From Hyphomicrobiales bacterium (lineage in GTDB: Bacteria > Pseudomonadota > Alphaproteobacteria > JAPOUT01), in the NCBI GenBank assembly GCA_026708545.1, contig JAPOUT010000117.1, positions 1-51,359 on the forward strand: 51,359 bases of DNA. The letters are read 5' to 3'. Made by a program: the position numbers and the translations under genes. Positions 36,783 to 45,459 of the stretch are shown one piece after another. The notes under the pieces were generated by a model. That model saw only the letters and a program-made list of their open reading frames with translations, made no database searches and was not told where the DNA came from. The number at the start of each line of letters is the position of its first letter. Position 1 is the stretch's first letter.

Positions 36783-36808
36783 GAATTCCCGGACCGGTTC
36801 GGGAATTC
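36783..36808. repeat. 26-bp near-perfect palindrome between liuA and frcB
   Basis: GAATTCCCGGACC and its mirror half form a palindrome with one G-T pair as the only mismatch. It lies in the 400-base gap between liuA (36494) and the frcB stop (36897), outside the frcB terminator. Nothing else in 36495-36820 looks like a gene. It may be an operator of the liu operon, although it lies about 290 bases upstream of liuA, or a second structural hairpin. Confidence 0.55.
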
Positions 36809-36820
36809 CAAGTCCCAAAA

Positions 36821-36863
36821 CAATAAAAAACGGGGAGGCGCCGGTTACGGACGCCTCCCCGTT
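36821..36863 (-). terminator. Rho-independent terminator of frcB
   Basis: On the minus strand a perfect 12-bp stem (arms 36852-36863 and 36829-36840, GC-rich core GGGGAGGCG) is followed by TTTTTTATTGTTTT. It starts about 34 bases after the frcB stop codon. It ends the frcB transcript before it could reach liuA. Confidence 0.88.
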
Positions 36864-36896
36864 CCGGGAGAATAACCGCCTATGCGGGCAGGCTAA

Positions 36897-37916
36897 TTAT
36901 CCCCAGCACTTCGCCAAGCCTTCCCTGGAAGTCAGGCTTTCAATGCCGCTTACGGGCTGGTCGGTGATCAATTCAACGCCCGTGTTGAAGAAATCAAGAC
37001 CAGGCGTGTTTTCCGGTTTTGTACCGTCCACGGCCCATGCCCTAATCGCCTCAATGCCTTTGGAAGCCATCAAGAGCGGGAACTGCATGGAAGTCGCGCC
37101 GATTATGCCCTCGGCAATATTCTGAACGCCCGGACAACCGCCGTCCACGGACACAATTATCACGTCCTTTTCACGGCCGACCGCTCTCAACGCCTCGTAA
37201 GCCCCTGCCGCGGCAGGCTCGTTGATTGTGTAAACGAGATTGATTTCGGGGTCGATCTGAAGGAGGTTTTCCATCGCCGTGCGACCGCCCTCTTCATTTC
37301 CGTTCGTAACATCGTTGCCTACGATGCGCGGATCGTCTTCGTCTCCGATATCGGTCGGGTCTTTGATGTCAATGCCGAACCCCTGCAGGAAGCCGTTATT
37401 GCGCAGATAGTCAACCGAGACTTCACTTGCATTCAAATCCAAGAGCGCTATCTTTGCGTTTGCCGCATCGTCGCCCATTCTCGCTGCCGCCCATTGGCCG
37501 ATCAACTCGCCTGCCTTGAAGTTATCAGTTGCAAAAGTTGCATCAACCGCATCCGCGGGCTCAAACGGCGTGTCGAGCGCTATCACGAGCAATCCCGCTT
37601 CGCGCGCCTGCGTAACAACGGGCACAAGCGCCTCGGAATCCGAAGGCGTGATTAAAATGCCCCGTGCACCGGAGGCGATGCAACTTTCAACCGCGGTGAT
37701 TTGCGTTTCGACGTCGCCGTCAATTTTACCCGCAAACGTCTGCAGATCGATGCCGTTTGCTTCGGCGCCCTGCCGGGCACCTTCCTTCATTTTCACGAAA
37801 AACGGGTTCGTGTCCGTCTTCGTGATCAAGCACGCGCCAACGTCCTGGGCCTGTGCCGCCGTAGCCGCCAGAACGCCCATTGCAACAGCGCTTATAAATG
37901 CGAATTTCAATTTCAT
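36897..37916 (-). CDS. frcB: Sugar ABC transporter substrate-binding protein (FrcB-like), unlinked from its transporter
   Basis: This is a 339-residue periplasmic binding protein of the ribose/fructose-binding family. A signal peptide covers about residues 1-24 (MKLKF start, AAQAQ cleavage region). Mature motifs include [58 protein letters not shown] and [10 protein letters not shown], which resemble FrcB of rhizobial fructose transporters. ATG 37916 is chosen because it gives the signal peptide; a longer frame adds 37 unrelated residues. It has its own promoter candidate and a strong terminator, with no permease or ATPase beside it. The natural partner is frcC-frcA at 9.8-11.6 kb. It could also serve a transporter outside the window. 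Confidence 0.85.
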   Translation of the reverse strand: MKLKFAFISAVAMGVLAATAAQAQDVGACLITKTDTNPFFVKMKEGARQGAEANGIDLQTFAGKIDGDVETQITAVESCIASGARGILITPSDSEALVPVVTQAREAGLLVIALDTPFEPADAVDATFATDNFKAGELIGQWAAARMGDDAANAKIALLDLNASEVSVDYLRNNGFLQGFGIDIKDPTDIGDEDDPRIVGNDVTNGNEEGGRTAMENLLQIDPEINLVYTINEPAAAGAYEALRAVGREKDVIIVSVDGGCPGVQNIAEGIIGATSMQFPLLMASKGIEAIRAWAVDGTKPENTPGLDFFNTGVELITDQPVSGIESLTSREGLAKCWG

Positions 37917-37989
37917 CTTTCCCGTCCTCTTTCTGATGTGTACCCCCCTCAATGCGTTTGCGACGGCAGCCACCTGCCGACGCCCTCTC

Positions 37990-38018
37990 AAACTAGGATT
38001 AAAAGATATATTTGTCAA
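37990..38018 (-). promoter_or_regulatory. Candidate sigma70 promoter of frcB
   Basis: On the minus strand a perfect -35 box TTGACA (38013-38018) is followed after 17 bases by TAGTTT (37990-37995). The frcB ATG lies 73 bases downstream. The divergent oxidoreductase starts at 38107, so the 190-base gap probably holds promoters for both. Confidence 0.55.
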
Positions 38019-38106
38019 ACAATTCATTACGCCTTCAATTCGCGTTATGCTCCCGACAGGGGCTTGAAAATCAATGATTGGCCACCAAGGGCCGGGTCAG
38101 GGAAGA

Positions 38107-38991
38107 ATGGGGCAAAACGGAGAAAACACACCGATCGCGTTTCTGGGAATTGGGTTGATGGGGCTGCCCATGGCGGAGCATTTGCTCGAAGCCGGGATCA
38201 ATCTTCGGGTTTGGAACCGTACCGCCGCCAAAGCGAAACCTTTGGGCGCCTGCGGGGCGCATGTTGCGGCAAGCGCGCATGATGCGGTCGCGGGCGCGAA
38301 AATTGTCATCTCGATGCTGTCGGACGGCGGGGCGGTGTTCGGTCTTGTCCAAGATCCGCTTGTGCAGTCCGCACTGCGGGAAGATGCGCTTTGGATCGAT
38401 ATGTCGAGCACGCGTCGCGATGAAGCGGTCGGGATTTCAAAATCACTTCAGACGCAAAAAGTCGAATTTATCGATGCGCCCGTATCGGGAGGAACCAAAG
38501 GCGCCGCGGACGCAAGCCTCGCCATCATGGTCGGCGCGCAGACGCATAATTTTGAACGCGCAAAACCCGTTCTAAAACATCTCGGCAACCCGGTGCATGT
38601 AGGTGGCGTCGGCAGCGGCCAGCTCGCGAAACTGGCCAACCAGTTGATTGTTGCATTGACGATCGGCGCCGTAGCGGAAGCCGTGCTTCTGCTTGAAAAA
38701 GGCGGGGCGGATGCCGGCGCCGTTCGGGATGCGCTGAAGGGCGGATTTGCCGACAGCGTCGTATTGCAGCAGCACGGACGGAGAATGAGCGAGCGCGACT
38801 TTGAACCGGGCGGACTTTCAAGATTGCAATTGAAAGATTTGGAAAACGTGCTTATCCAGGCCAGGGAGACGGGAATTGAATTGCCGATGACGATGTCAAT
38901 CCGGGACCGCTTCGACCACTATGTGAAAGCCATGGGCGGCGGCGAGAAGGATCATTCCGGGCTGTTTGAAGAACTTCTGGCCCGGAATTAG
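38107..38991 (+). CDS. NAD(P)-dependent beta-hydroxyacid dehydrogenase (3-hydroxyisobutyrate dehydrogenase family)
   Basis: This is a 294-residue member of the 3-hydroxyisobutyrate dehydrogenase superfamily. It has FLGIGLMGLPMAEHLLEAG as the cofactor motif, DAPVSGGTKGAADASLAIM as the substrate signature and the catalytic lysine in GQLAKLANQLIV. AGGGAAGA precedes ATG 38107; an upstream in-frame ATG at 38074 lacks one. The long C-terminal helices match the dimer interface of the family. It lies before the TRAP transporter and divergent from frcB. It could be the missing 3-hydroxyisobutyrate dehydrogenase of the valine route, or it could serve the TRAP cluster. The sequence does not decide. Confidence 0.83.
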   Translation: MGQNGENTPIAFLGIGLMGLPMAEHLLEAGINLRVWNRTAAKAKPLGACGAHVAASAHDAVAGAKIVISMLSDGGAVFGLVQDPLVQSALREDALWIDMSSTRRDEAVGISKSLQTQKVEFIDAPVSGGTKGAADASLAIMVGAQTHNFERAKPVLKHLGNPVHVGGVGSGQLAKLANQLIVALTIGAVAEAVLLLEKGGADAGAVRDALKGGFADSVVLQQHGRRMSERDFEPGGLSRLQLKDLENVLIQARETGIELPMTMSIRDRFDHYVKAMGGGEKDHSGLFEELLARN

Positions 38992-39085
38992 AAGCCGCGC
39001 CCGCTTAGCAAAAAACTCAAAACCCTGCGGCATGCGCGAGATTCCCCCCGAATGTCACGAAATGTCATTAAGCCGACAAAAAAGT

Positions 39086-39114
39086 TTCTTGCGAATGAGA
39101 AACCGTGCTAGAAT
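39086..39114 (+). promoter_or_regulatory. Candidate promoter of the TRAP cluster
   Basis: TTCTTG (39086-39091) and TAGAAT (39109-39114) with a 17-base spacer lie 80 bases before the binding-protein ATG. The -10 box is close to consensus; the -35 box is weak. Nothing else in the 200-base gap after 38991 was recognised. Confidence 0.35.
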
Positions 39115-39193
39115 CGCCGCGGCACATCCTGATTTTCGGGCCGTGCAACAAGGTAACAAACCAGTAGTAAAACTCAAGCAGAGGGAAATCACA

Positions 39194-40216
39194 ATGAAAA
39201 TCAAAGAAAAACTAACAACGGCGGTATCGCTTGCCGCCATCCTCGCGTTTGCAACGACGCCCGCTCTCGCGCAGACGACCACGCTGAGGGTTCAGACGCA
39301 TTTTTCGCCCGAGACCCTGTCGGGTCAGATGGCTGCGGAATTCGTTGAGGATGTCGCGGCGATGTCCAACGGCGAAATCCAAATCGAAATGTTCTATTCG
39401 TCATCGGTTGTGAAATCGGCCGAGACGTTCGATGCCGCGGTGAACGGAATTTTGGACTGCGACATGACGGGCGGGTCCTACCAGGCCGGTAAAAACGCCG
39501 CATTCCAATTCGCCGGCGACTTGGCCGGAGGCTACGCAAACCCCTACCAGCAATATTCATGGTTGCTTCACGGGGGAGGTTATGAAGTTTTGAACGAACT
39601 CTACAACCAGTACGACATGGAGTTCGTCGGTTGGTGGATTCCGGGTCCGGAGTCGCTTTCCTCGACAAAACCGATAGCGAACATCGAAGACTTCAAAGAT
39701 TGGAAGTTCCGTTCTCCCCCGGGAATTTTGGCCGAAGTATTCGAAAATCTCGGCGCCTCCCCGATCGTGATGGATTTCAACGAGATTTTCACCGCGCTTG
39801 AAACGGGCATTATTGACGGTGCGGATGCCGCGAACCTGACCAACAACGTCGGTTTGGGCCTTTATGAAATCGCGGAGCACACCAACTACCCGGGCTTCCA
39901 CTCAATGCCCGCCGACCACTTGGCTTGCAACAAGCGCGTTTGGGACGCAATACCCGCGCACCACCAGGCCATTCTGCGGGTCGGGATGCAGGCCCTGGGG
40001 TTGAAGAACTCGACCATCAACGAGGTGAAAAACGCGCAAACGGCAAAAGACCTTCGTGCCAAAGGCATCAATCTTTATGAGTGGCCGCCTGAAGAAATGG
40101 CGAAGTTCCGCGTTGCCGTTGAAAACGCGTGGACGACTTACGCCGACACTCCGGAAGCCAAAAAGTTGCTGAAGAGCCATGTGGACTTCCTCAAGCAACT
40201 CGGCGCCCTAGAGTAG
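39194..40216 (+). CDS. TRAP transporter substrate-binding protein (DctP family)
   Basis: This is a 340-residue periplasmic DctP/TakP-type receptor. The signal peptide spans about residues 1-27 (MKIKEK, hydrophobic core, ALAQ). The mature part has WKFRSPPGILAEVFENLGAS, with the conserved arginine that usually binds the substrate carboxylate, and ALETGIIDGADAAN. The TakP-like pattern (GVYE/LGLYEIAEH and NKRVWDAIP) suggests a 2-oxo or hydroxy acid ligand. ATG 39194 is chosen because it gives the signal peptide. A stable hairpin follows the stop codon. It works with the DctQ and DctM proteins encoded next. Confidence 0.88.
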   Translation: MKIKEKLTTAVSLAAILAFATTPALAQTTTLRVQTHFSPETLSGQMAAEFVEDVAAMSNGEIQIEMFYSSSVVKSAETFDAAVNGILDCDMTGGSYQAGKNAAFQFAGDLAGGYANPYQQYSWLLHGGGYEVLNELYNQYDMEFVGWWIPGPESLSSTKPIANIEDFKDWKFRSPPGILAEVFENLGASPIVMDFNEIFTALETGIIDGADAANLTNNVGLGLYEIAEHTNYPGFHSMPADHLACNKRVWDAIPAHHQAILRVGMQALGLKNSTINEVKNAQTAKDLRAKGINLYEWPPEEMAKFRVAVENAWTTYADTPEAKKLLKSHVDFLKQLGALE

Positions 40217-40236
40217 TCGCTTTCGGTTTCGCAATT

Positions 40237-40265
40237 CGGACGGGGACGTTCTTCGTCCCCGTCCG
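40237..40265 (+). other. 12-bp perfect hairpin after the TRAP binding-protein gene
   Basis: CGGACGGGGACG and its exact complement flank the loop TTCTT, 20 bases after the stop codon. There is no T-run. As with the hairpin at 19049-19075, it sits between a binding-protein gene and the downstream transporter gene. The rest of the 193-base gap to 40410 shows no gene. Confidence 0.75.
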
Positions 40266-40409
40266 TTGCGGGACCACAAAGACAGAAACGCGCAACCGAA
40301 GCCGACGGGTTTTCGGAGCATTTGCGGGTTCTGGCGTTTTGTCGTGCGCATTTCGCATTCGTTCAATCGTGTCGATGTTCGACCGTGTTCATGAGTCGGC
40401 GGGTTAGGC

Positions 40410-40982
40410 ATGAAGGAGCATAAGCGAACGGGATGGGTTGACCAAATAAGCTGGCGCTTCGGGCGCGTGGCCATGGTTATGCCGTTCATCATCGTCGTTA
40501 TCATAATATACGAAGTCTTTATGCGCTACGTGCTGGAACGACCGACCATCTGGGTTAACGAATTGAGTTTGTGGATGGGCGGCTGGATTTATCTGACCGC
40601 CGGACTTTACACCATGCAGCAACGCGGTCACATCCGCATCACCATCTTGTATGAAGTGGTTCCCAAGCGGATTAAGCGGTTGTTCAACGTGCTCTCGACT
40701 TTTTTCCTGCTGGCGTGGGCTGCGGCAACAATCTACGGGGGCTTCAATGAAGCCTCGAGCGCGCTGCTTTCCTGGGAGCGCTACGGCACGGCTTGGAATC
40801 CCCCCATTCCGGCGGTGACACAGCCCCTGATTTTGGTCGTCATGCTGGTCATGGCCATACAAGCGGTTTCGAATCTCGTTATGGATTGGAACGCGCTGGA
40901 CGGCGAAGGCAGCGGCGATTTTAAGCCTTCGGAGAACATTGAGGAAATCATCCGCGCCCAGCACCAGCGGGCGCGGGACTAG
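40410..40982 (+). CDS. TRAP transporter small permease (DctQ family)
   Basis: This is a 190-residue membrane protein with four hydrophobic segments, the DctQ pattern. The conserved block around residues 45-75 reads VNELSLWMGGWIYLTAGLY, followed by the family's QQRGHIRITILYE. DctQ stabilises or couples the receptor to the DctM permease. The C-terminal 35 residues are charged. It ends eight bases before dctM. The ATG has only a weak ribosome-binding site, consistent with lower expression than the receptor. Confidence 0.87.
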   Translation: MKEHKRTGWVDQISWRFGRVAMVMPFIIVVIIIYEVFMRYVLERPTIWVNELSLWMGGWIYLTAGLYTMQQRGHIRITILYEVVPKRIKRLFNVLSTFFLLAWAAATIYGGFNEASSALLSWERYGTAWNPPIPAVTQPLILVVMLVMAIQAVSNLVMDWNALDGEGSGDFKPSENIEEIIRAQHQRARD

Positions 40983-40990
40983 GCCGAGCC

Positions 40991-42574
40991 ATGGATATCG
41001 GAGCAATTTCTCTCATACTGTTGTTTGGGATACTGGCTCTGCTTGCCATCGGGATGCCGTTGGGTTTTGCCTCCGGTTTTCTCGCGGTGGTGGTCTTGGT
41101 GCTGAAATTCGGCCCGGACATCCTCTTTCAAAATTTCGGCTCGGGGCCGTTCAACATTCTAGCGCAGCGAATGTACGGGCTGACGACCGATTACGTCCTC
41201 ATATCCGTGCCGCTGTTCATATTGATGGCCACCTTGCTGGAGCGATCGGGCATTGCGCGCGACATGTATAACTCGTTTTCGGTTTGGCTTAATCGGACAC
41301 GGGGGGGCGTAGCGATTGTTACATCGCTCATGGCCGTGGTCATGGCGGCGATGTCGGGCATCATCGGCGGCGAGATTGTGCTTTTGGGTTTAATCGCCCT
41401 GCCGCAAATGCTGCGTTTGGGTTACAACCAGAACCTTGCCATCGGCACCATTTGCGCTTCCGGTTCGCTCGGCACGATGATTCCCCCCTCCATCGTTTTG
41501 ATTATGTACGGCCTTGTCACCGAAAGCTCGATCCACGCGCTTTTCAGGGGCGCGTTTGTCCCGGGATTCATCCTGGCCATCTGTTACATAACCTACATCA
41601 TGGTGCGCACGCGGATTAATCCCGAACTCGCACCGCTTCCCGAACCATCCGAAGATGATTTGAACGGAAGGGAAAAACTCGTCTACGGTTCGGCGCTCCT
41701 TTCGATGATTGGCGTCGTGGTTATGGGTGCCGCCGTTCTGCGCGGCCTGTTCATCAATTACGTCGGCAAGGTTGACGAAGAAACCGTCTTCGTAACGGGC
41801 GGCGCGTTTGCGGCCTATCTTGCCGTTGCGGGCGTGCTGCTGGCGTATTTGTTCGGAGTCATCAGAATTGAACGCATCAAAGCCGCATGGGAGGCCGGGA
41901 AAGGCCTTGTGGTCCCGTTTGGAATCGTTTTCGTCGTTCTTGGTTCGATTTACGGGGGAATCACCGGAATTACCGAAGCCGCGGCGATGGGAACGGCCGC
42001 CGTTCTGCTTGTCATCGTCATGCGCGGCGAGTTCTCGCTAACCTTGCTGAAAGAAGCATTGATGCGCACATTCAAATCAACGGGCGCCATAATTTGGATA
42101 ACATTCGGGGCGACGGCGCTCGCCGGAGCTTACACCATCGCCGGCGGTCCGACCTATGTCGCCAATTTGATCACCGGACTCGACCTGCCGACGATGGGCG
42201 TTTTGCTCATGATGATGCTGATCTTCCTTTTCCTGGGGGCTTTCATGGACTGGGTCGGCATCGTGCTTTTGGTAATGCCCGTGTTTTTGCCGATTGTCGT
42301 GAGGCTTCCCGTCGAAGACATCGGGTTGTTTGCACCCTTTGCAGACGCACGCAGTTTCGTTCCGATATGGTTTGGAATATTGTTTTGCCTGAACATGCAA
42401 GTCAGCTTTTTGTCGCCGCCCTTCGGTCCCGCCGCATTCTATCTGAAATCCGTAGCACCGCCCCATATCAGCCTGCCCGATATTTTTCGCGGTTTTTTGC
42501 CTTTTATAGGGATTCAACTTCTCATACTTATGCTAGTCTTGTTCATGCCTGAATTTACCATGTTGTTTCGCTAG
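40991..42574 (+). CDS. TRAP transporter large permease (DctM family)
   Basis: This is a 527-residue permease with 12 or more hydrophobic segments. DctM-type sequences include ISVPLFILMATLLERSGIAR, MAAMSGIIGGEIVLLGLIAL, GSLGTMIPPSIVLIMYGL and the late FLGAFMDWVGIVLLVMPVFL. It carries out sodium- or proton-coupled import. It is longer than a typical DctM (about 425 residues); the extra length falls in the middle, around residues 215-300, as in the long TakM-like group. It is followed closely by the dioxygenase gene. Confidence 0.9.
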   Translation: MDIGAISLILLFGILALLAIGMPLGFASGFLAVVVLVLKFGPDILFQNFGSGPFNILAQRMYGLTTDYVLISVPLFILMATLLERSGIARDMYNSFSVWLNRTRGGVAIVTSLMAVVMAAMSGIIGGEIVLLGLIALPQMLRLGYNQNLAIGTICASGSLGTMIPPSIVLIMYGLVTESSIHALFRGAFVPGFILAICYITYIMVRTRINPELAPLPEPSEDDLNGREKLVYGSALLSMIGVVVMGAAVLRGLFINYVGKVDEETVFVTGGAFAAYLAVAGVLLAYLFGVIRIERIKAAWEAGKGLVVPFGIVFVVLGSIYGGITGITEAAAMGTAAVLLVIVMRGEFSLTLLKEALMRTFKSTGAIIWITFGATALAGAYTIAGGPTYVANLITGLDLPTMGVLLMMMLIFLFLGAFMDWVGIVLLVMPVFLPIVVRLPVEDIGLFAPFADARSFVPIWFGILFCLNMQVSFLSPPFGPAAFYLKSVAPPHISLPDIFRGFLPFIGIQLLILMLVLFMPEFTMLFR

Positions 42575-42583
42575 GAGACCGGA

Positions 42584-43531
42584 ATGCTCTCAACCGCACA
42601 AAAGGAACAGTTCCAAAAAGAGGGGTATTTGGTTATTGAAAACCTGGTGGACGAAGCCTCGCTTTCCGCCGTCAAGGATGAGTATCGCTCGGTGTTTGCT
42701 CGGATTTTCAATGACTGGCACAGCGAGGGGCTTGTCAAACAATCCGGCGAGGGCCTCGATTTTTGGCAAATGCTTGATATTGCGTGCGCTTCGGATTTGG
42801 AGTGGTTTCAGCCGCTTGACATCAGCCTTCCCCACGACGGCATCACCGAGGACACCCCGTTCCACTTCGGGCCCGCGGTGTTTGATCTCATCACCGACGA
42901 GCGGGTGCTTGACGTAGCCCAGGATTTGCTGGGACCCGAGATTACCTCCTGTCCGATCCAGCATGTGCGCATCAAGCCTCCGCAAAACCGGGTTCCGGAG
43001 AGCGAAGTGCGCGCGCACGTTCGCGAGACGAGCTGGCACCAGGACCGCGGCGTCACCTTGGAGGAGGCGGACCGAACGGAAATGGTTACGGTTTGGATTG
43101 CCGTAACGGACGCCAACCGCGAGAACGGCTGCCTTCAGGTCATCCCGAATCCCCCCGCGGAAATGTATCCGCATTGCCCCAAGTCCCAAACGACAATGGC
43201 CGATGCCTTTGTCGAGGCCGAGCGCGCGATTCACACCGAGGTCAAAGCGGGCGGCGCGGTCATCATCCATCCCCTCACCCCCCATTCCGCGGGTCCGAAC
43301 GAGTCCGAGGGATACCGTTGGTCGTTTGACATCCGTTTCAGCGCGAGCGGACAACCCACCGGGCGCAGTCAATTCCCCGAATTTATCGCGAGGTCCGCAC
43401 GTGCCCCCCAAAGCGAACTGCATGACTGGAAGGCGTGGAAGCAAAGCTGGGAAGCGGCACGCACCCATTTGTCCAATTCCGAGCACATTCCGCAGCACCG
43501 CTGGGACGGCTCCAGTCCCCTTTGCGCTTAA
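42584..43531 (+). CDS. Phytanoyl-CoA dioxygenase (PhyH) family protein
   Basis: This 315-residue protein belongs to the PhyH family of Fe(II)/2-oxoglutarate oxygenases. The iron-binding HxD is in ETSWHQDRG. The distal histidine is probably in HPLTPHSAGPNESEG, and the following YRWSFDIRF holds an arginine that could bind 2-oxoglutarate. The N-terminus (FQKEGYLVIENLVDEASL) is typical of the family. TAGGAG precedes the ATG, 9 bases after dctM. Members hydroxylate very different substrates, including ectoine, phosphonates and fatty acyl-CoA. In this cluster it probably oxidises the compound brought in by the TRAP transporter. Confidence 0.85.
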   Translation: MLSTAQKEQFQKEGYLVIENLVDEASLSAVKDEYRSVFARIFNDWHSEGLVKQSGEGLDFWQMLDIACASDLEWFQPLDISLPHDGITEDTPFHFGPAVFDLITDERVLDVAQDLLGPEITSCPIQHVRIKPPQNRVPESEVRAHVRETSWHQDRGVTLEEADRTEMVTVWIAVTDANRENGCLQVIPNPPAEMYPHCPKSQTTMADAFVEAERAIHTEVKAGGAVIIHPLTPHSAGPNESEGYRWSFDIRFSASGQPTGRSQFPEFIARSARAPQSELHDWKAWKQSWEAARTHLSNSEHIPQHRWDGSSPLCA

Positions 43532-43537
43532 TTTAAT

Positions 43538-44530
43538 ATGGGGAAGACCCGTATATTGGTAATGGGCGCAGGGCTTATCGGTGTTCGGCACATCCGGGAA
43601 ATCCGGGCGCACGAGGAATGCGACCTGGCCGGAGTGGTCGAAATCGATCCTGCGCGCCGCATTGACGGCGAGGTATGTTATTTTTCCGATTTGAAAGATG
43701 TTGATGTTGGCGTTGACGGCGTCATCATCGCCACGCCCAACGACTGCCATCACATTCACGGCGTGGAAGCCGCAAATAGGGGCTGGCATGTGCTTGTGGA
43801 AAAACCCGTGGCCCAGGATTGCGACGAGGCGGCCGCAATCGAAAAGGCGCTGAAGGCAAAAAACCTGACGGGTCTTGTCGGCCACCACCGGCGCTATCAT
43901 GATTCCATTGAAAAATTGAAAACCGTTATTGACGGAGGACTGATTGGCCGGGTGCTGGCCACATCCGTGATTTGGGCGGTCAAAAAAAACGACGGTTATT
44001 TCGAGGGTAACTGGCGGGTCGACAAAGGCAGCCCGGTTATGATAAACCTCATTCACGACTTGGATTTGCTACAATATGTATTGGGCGAGATAGAAGACGC
44101 GCAAGGGTTTTCAAACGAGATTGTGCGCTGCGCGGGGCGCGTGGAAACGGGCAGCGTCGCGCTTAAATTCGCTTCCGGAATATCGGGGGCTATAAGTTTT
44201 TCGGATGCCGCCCCCTCGCCCTGGTCCTTTGAAGCGGGAACGGGTGAAAATCCGAACATCGCAGAAACAGGACAGGACATGTGGTGGATTATGGGCAGCA
44301 AGGGAAGCGTAAGCTATCCGTCCCTGTCGCTTTGGAGCGGCTCGTCGGACTGGTCCCAGGCTCCCGAAGTATCGAGGATCGATTACGAAAAGGTGAACCC
44401 CTTGAGAGCGCAGCTTGATCATTTTCTTGCGGTGATAAGAGGCGAAGAAACGCCGAAAATCACCGTCGGCGACGCGGCCAGAACGCTAAGCCTCGCGCTC
44501 AAAATTGACCGTCAATTGGCAACCGGATAA
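43538..44530 (+). CDS. Gfo/Idh/MocA family oxidoreductase
   Basis: This is a 330-residue NAD(P)-dependent dehydrogenase of the glucose-fructose oxidoreductase/inositol dehydrogenase family. The cofactor motif VMGAGLIGVRHIREI is at the N-terminus and the hallmark VEKPVAQDCDEA near residue 87. The catalytic region contains HHRRYHDSIEKLK and MINLIHDLDLLQYVLG, with the histidine and aspartate expected of the family. Substrates are usually polyols or sugar derivatives. It lies six bases after phyH and 13 before the next dehydrogenase, so the three are co-transcribed. Confidence 0.86.
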   Translation: MGKTRILVMGAGLIGVRHIREIRAHEECDLAGVVEIDPARRIDGEVCYFSDLKDVDVGVDGVIIATPNDCHHIHGVEAANRGWHVLVEKPVAQDCDEAAAIEKALKAKNLTGLVGHHRRYHDSIEKLKTVIDGGLIGRVLATSVIWAVKKNDGYFEGNWRVDKGSPVMINLIHDLDLLQYVLGEIEDAQGFSNEIVRCAGRVETGSVALKFASGISGAISFSDAAPSPWSFEAGTGENPNIAETGQDMWWIMGSKGSVSYPSLSLWSGSSDWSQAPEVSRIDYEKVNPLRAQLDHFLAVIRGEETPKITVGDAARTLSLALKIDRQLATG

Positions 44531-44543
44531 AGGAAGGTAGATT

Positions 44544-45440
44544 ATGAATAATGCATCAAATTCACCCCGTATCGGCTTCATAGGCCTCGGGCTCATGGGC
44601 TACGCGATGGTGTCGCGTCTTCAAGACAAAGGATATTCGCTGACGGTTCTCGGCAACCGCTCGCGCACGAACATCGAAGCCGCGGTGAAACGCGGAGCCC
44701 GCGAGGCGGAAAACGCCAAGGAACTTGCCGCCGCAAGCGACATCGTCATGATCTGCGTGGACCGAAGCGAAAACGTAGAAGCGCGCATGCGCGGGGAAGA
44801 GGGCGTGCTCTCGGGAGTCAAGAAAGGATGCGTGGTCATCGATTTTGGAACCTCCCTGCCGGAGAGTTCCATCGCCCTGGGCAAGGAAGCGCTGGAGCGC
44901 GGCGTGTTTTATCTTGACGCGCCTCTGGGGCGCACGCCCGCGCATGCCGAAAAAGGAGAACTCAACATCATGGCTTCCGGCGACAAGGCGGCCTATGAAA
45001 AGGTGCTGCCCGTTCTCAACGACCTGGGCGAAAATGTTTTTCATCTGGGCAAGCTCGGGTCGGGCAACACCATCAAGCTTTTTAACAATTTTCTCGGCAT
45101 GGCGACGGCCAACGCCACGGCGGAGATTTACGCCATGGCCGATCGCGCGGGCATTGACCGCAAACTTGTTTACCAGGTCATAGCGGCGGGGCCGCTGCAT
45201 TCGGGAATGATGGATTTCATATCCCGGTACGCGCTTGAAAACGACAACAGCGCCCTGGCGTTTTCAGTCAAAAACGCGGCCAAGGATGTTTCCTACTACC
45301 TGCAGACGACGAAAGCATTAAACGCGAATTCCAATCTTGCAGGCACCATCAGCACGTCAATGAACGGCGCTCTGGACGACGGTTACGGCCCCAAGCATGT
45401 TTGCGAAATGATGGATTATTACATCAGCCTCAAAGATTGA
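44544..45440 (+). CDS. NAD(P)-dependent beta-hydroxyacid dehydrogenase (second 3-HIBADH-family member)
   Basis: This is a 298-residue 3-hydroxyisobutyrate dehydrogenase superfamily enzyme. The cofactor site is IGFIGLGLMGYAMVSRL, the substrate signature DAPLGRTPAHAEKGELNIM and the catalytic lysine is in SGNTIKLFNNFLG. The signature has LGRTP in place of the common SGG, shared with a subset annotated as 2-(hydroxymethyl)glutarate or tartronate semialdehyde-like enzymes. AAAGGAAGG precedes the ATG. It is not a close relative of the enzyme at 38107, since the signature regions differ clearly. It probably reduces or oxidises a 3-hydroxy acid in the TRAP-cluster pathway. Confidence 0.82.
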   Translation: MNNASNSPRIGFIGLGLMGYAMVSRLQDKGYSLTVLGNRSRTNIEAAVKRGAREAENAKELAAASDIVMICVDRSENVEARMRGEEGVLSGVKKGCVVIDFGTSLPESSIALGKEALERGVFYLDAPLGRTPAHAEKGELNIMASGDKAAYEKVLPVLNDLGENVFHLGKLGSGNTIKLFNNFLGMATANATAEIYAMADRAGIDRKLVYQVIAAGPLHSGMMDFISRYALENDNSALAFSVKNAAKDVSYYLQTTKALNANSNLAGTISTSMNGALDDGYGPKHVCEMMDYYISLKD

Positions 45441-45459
45441 AACCGCTTCCGACGGAAAC

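Noticed and set aside
36583-37125. 180-codon open frame on the plus strand in the liuA-frcB gap
   Set aside because: It crosses the frcB terminator and overlaps frcB in antisense; no similarity is visible.
42590-44056. 488-codon open frame on the minus strand
   Set aside because: It is antisense to phyH and the Gfo/Idh/MocA gene, both with clear family motifs, and its translation shows no recognisable domain.
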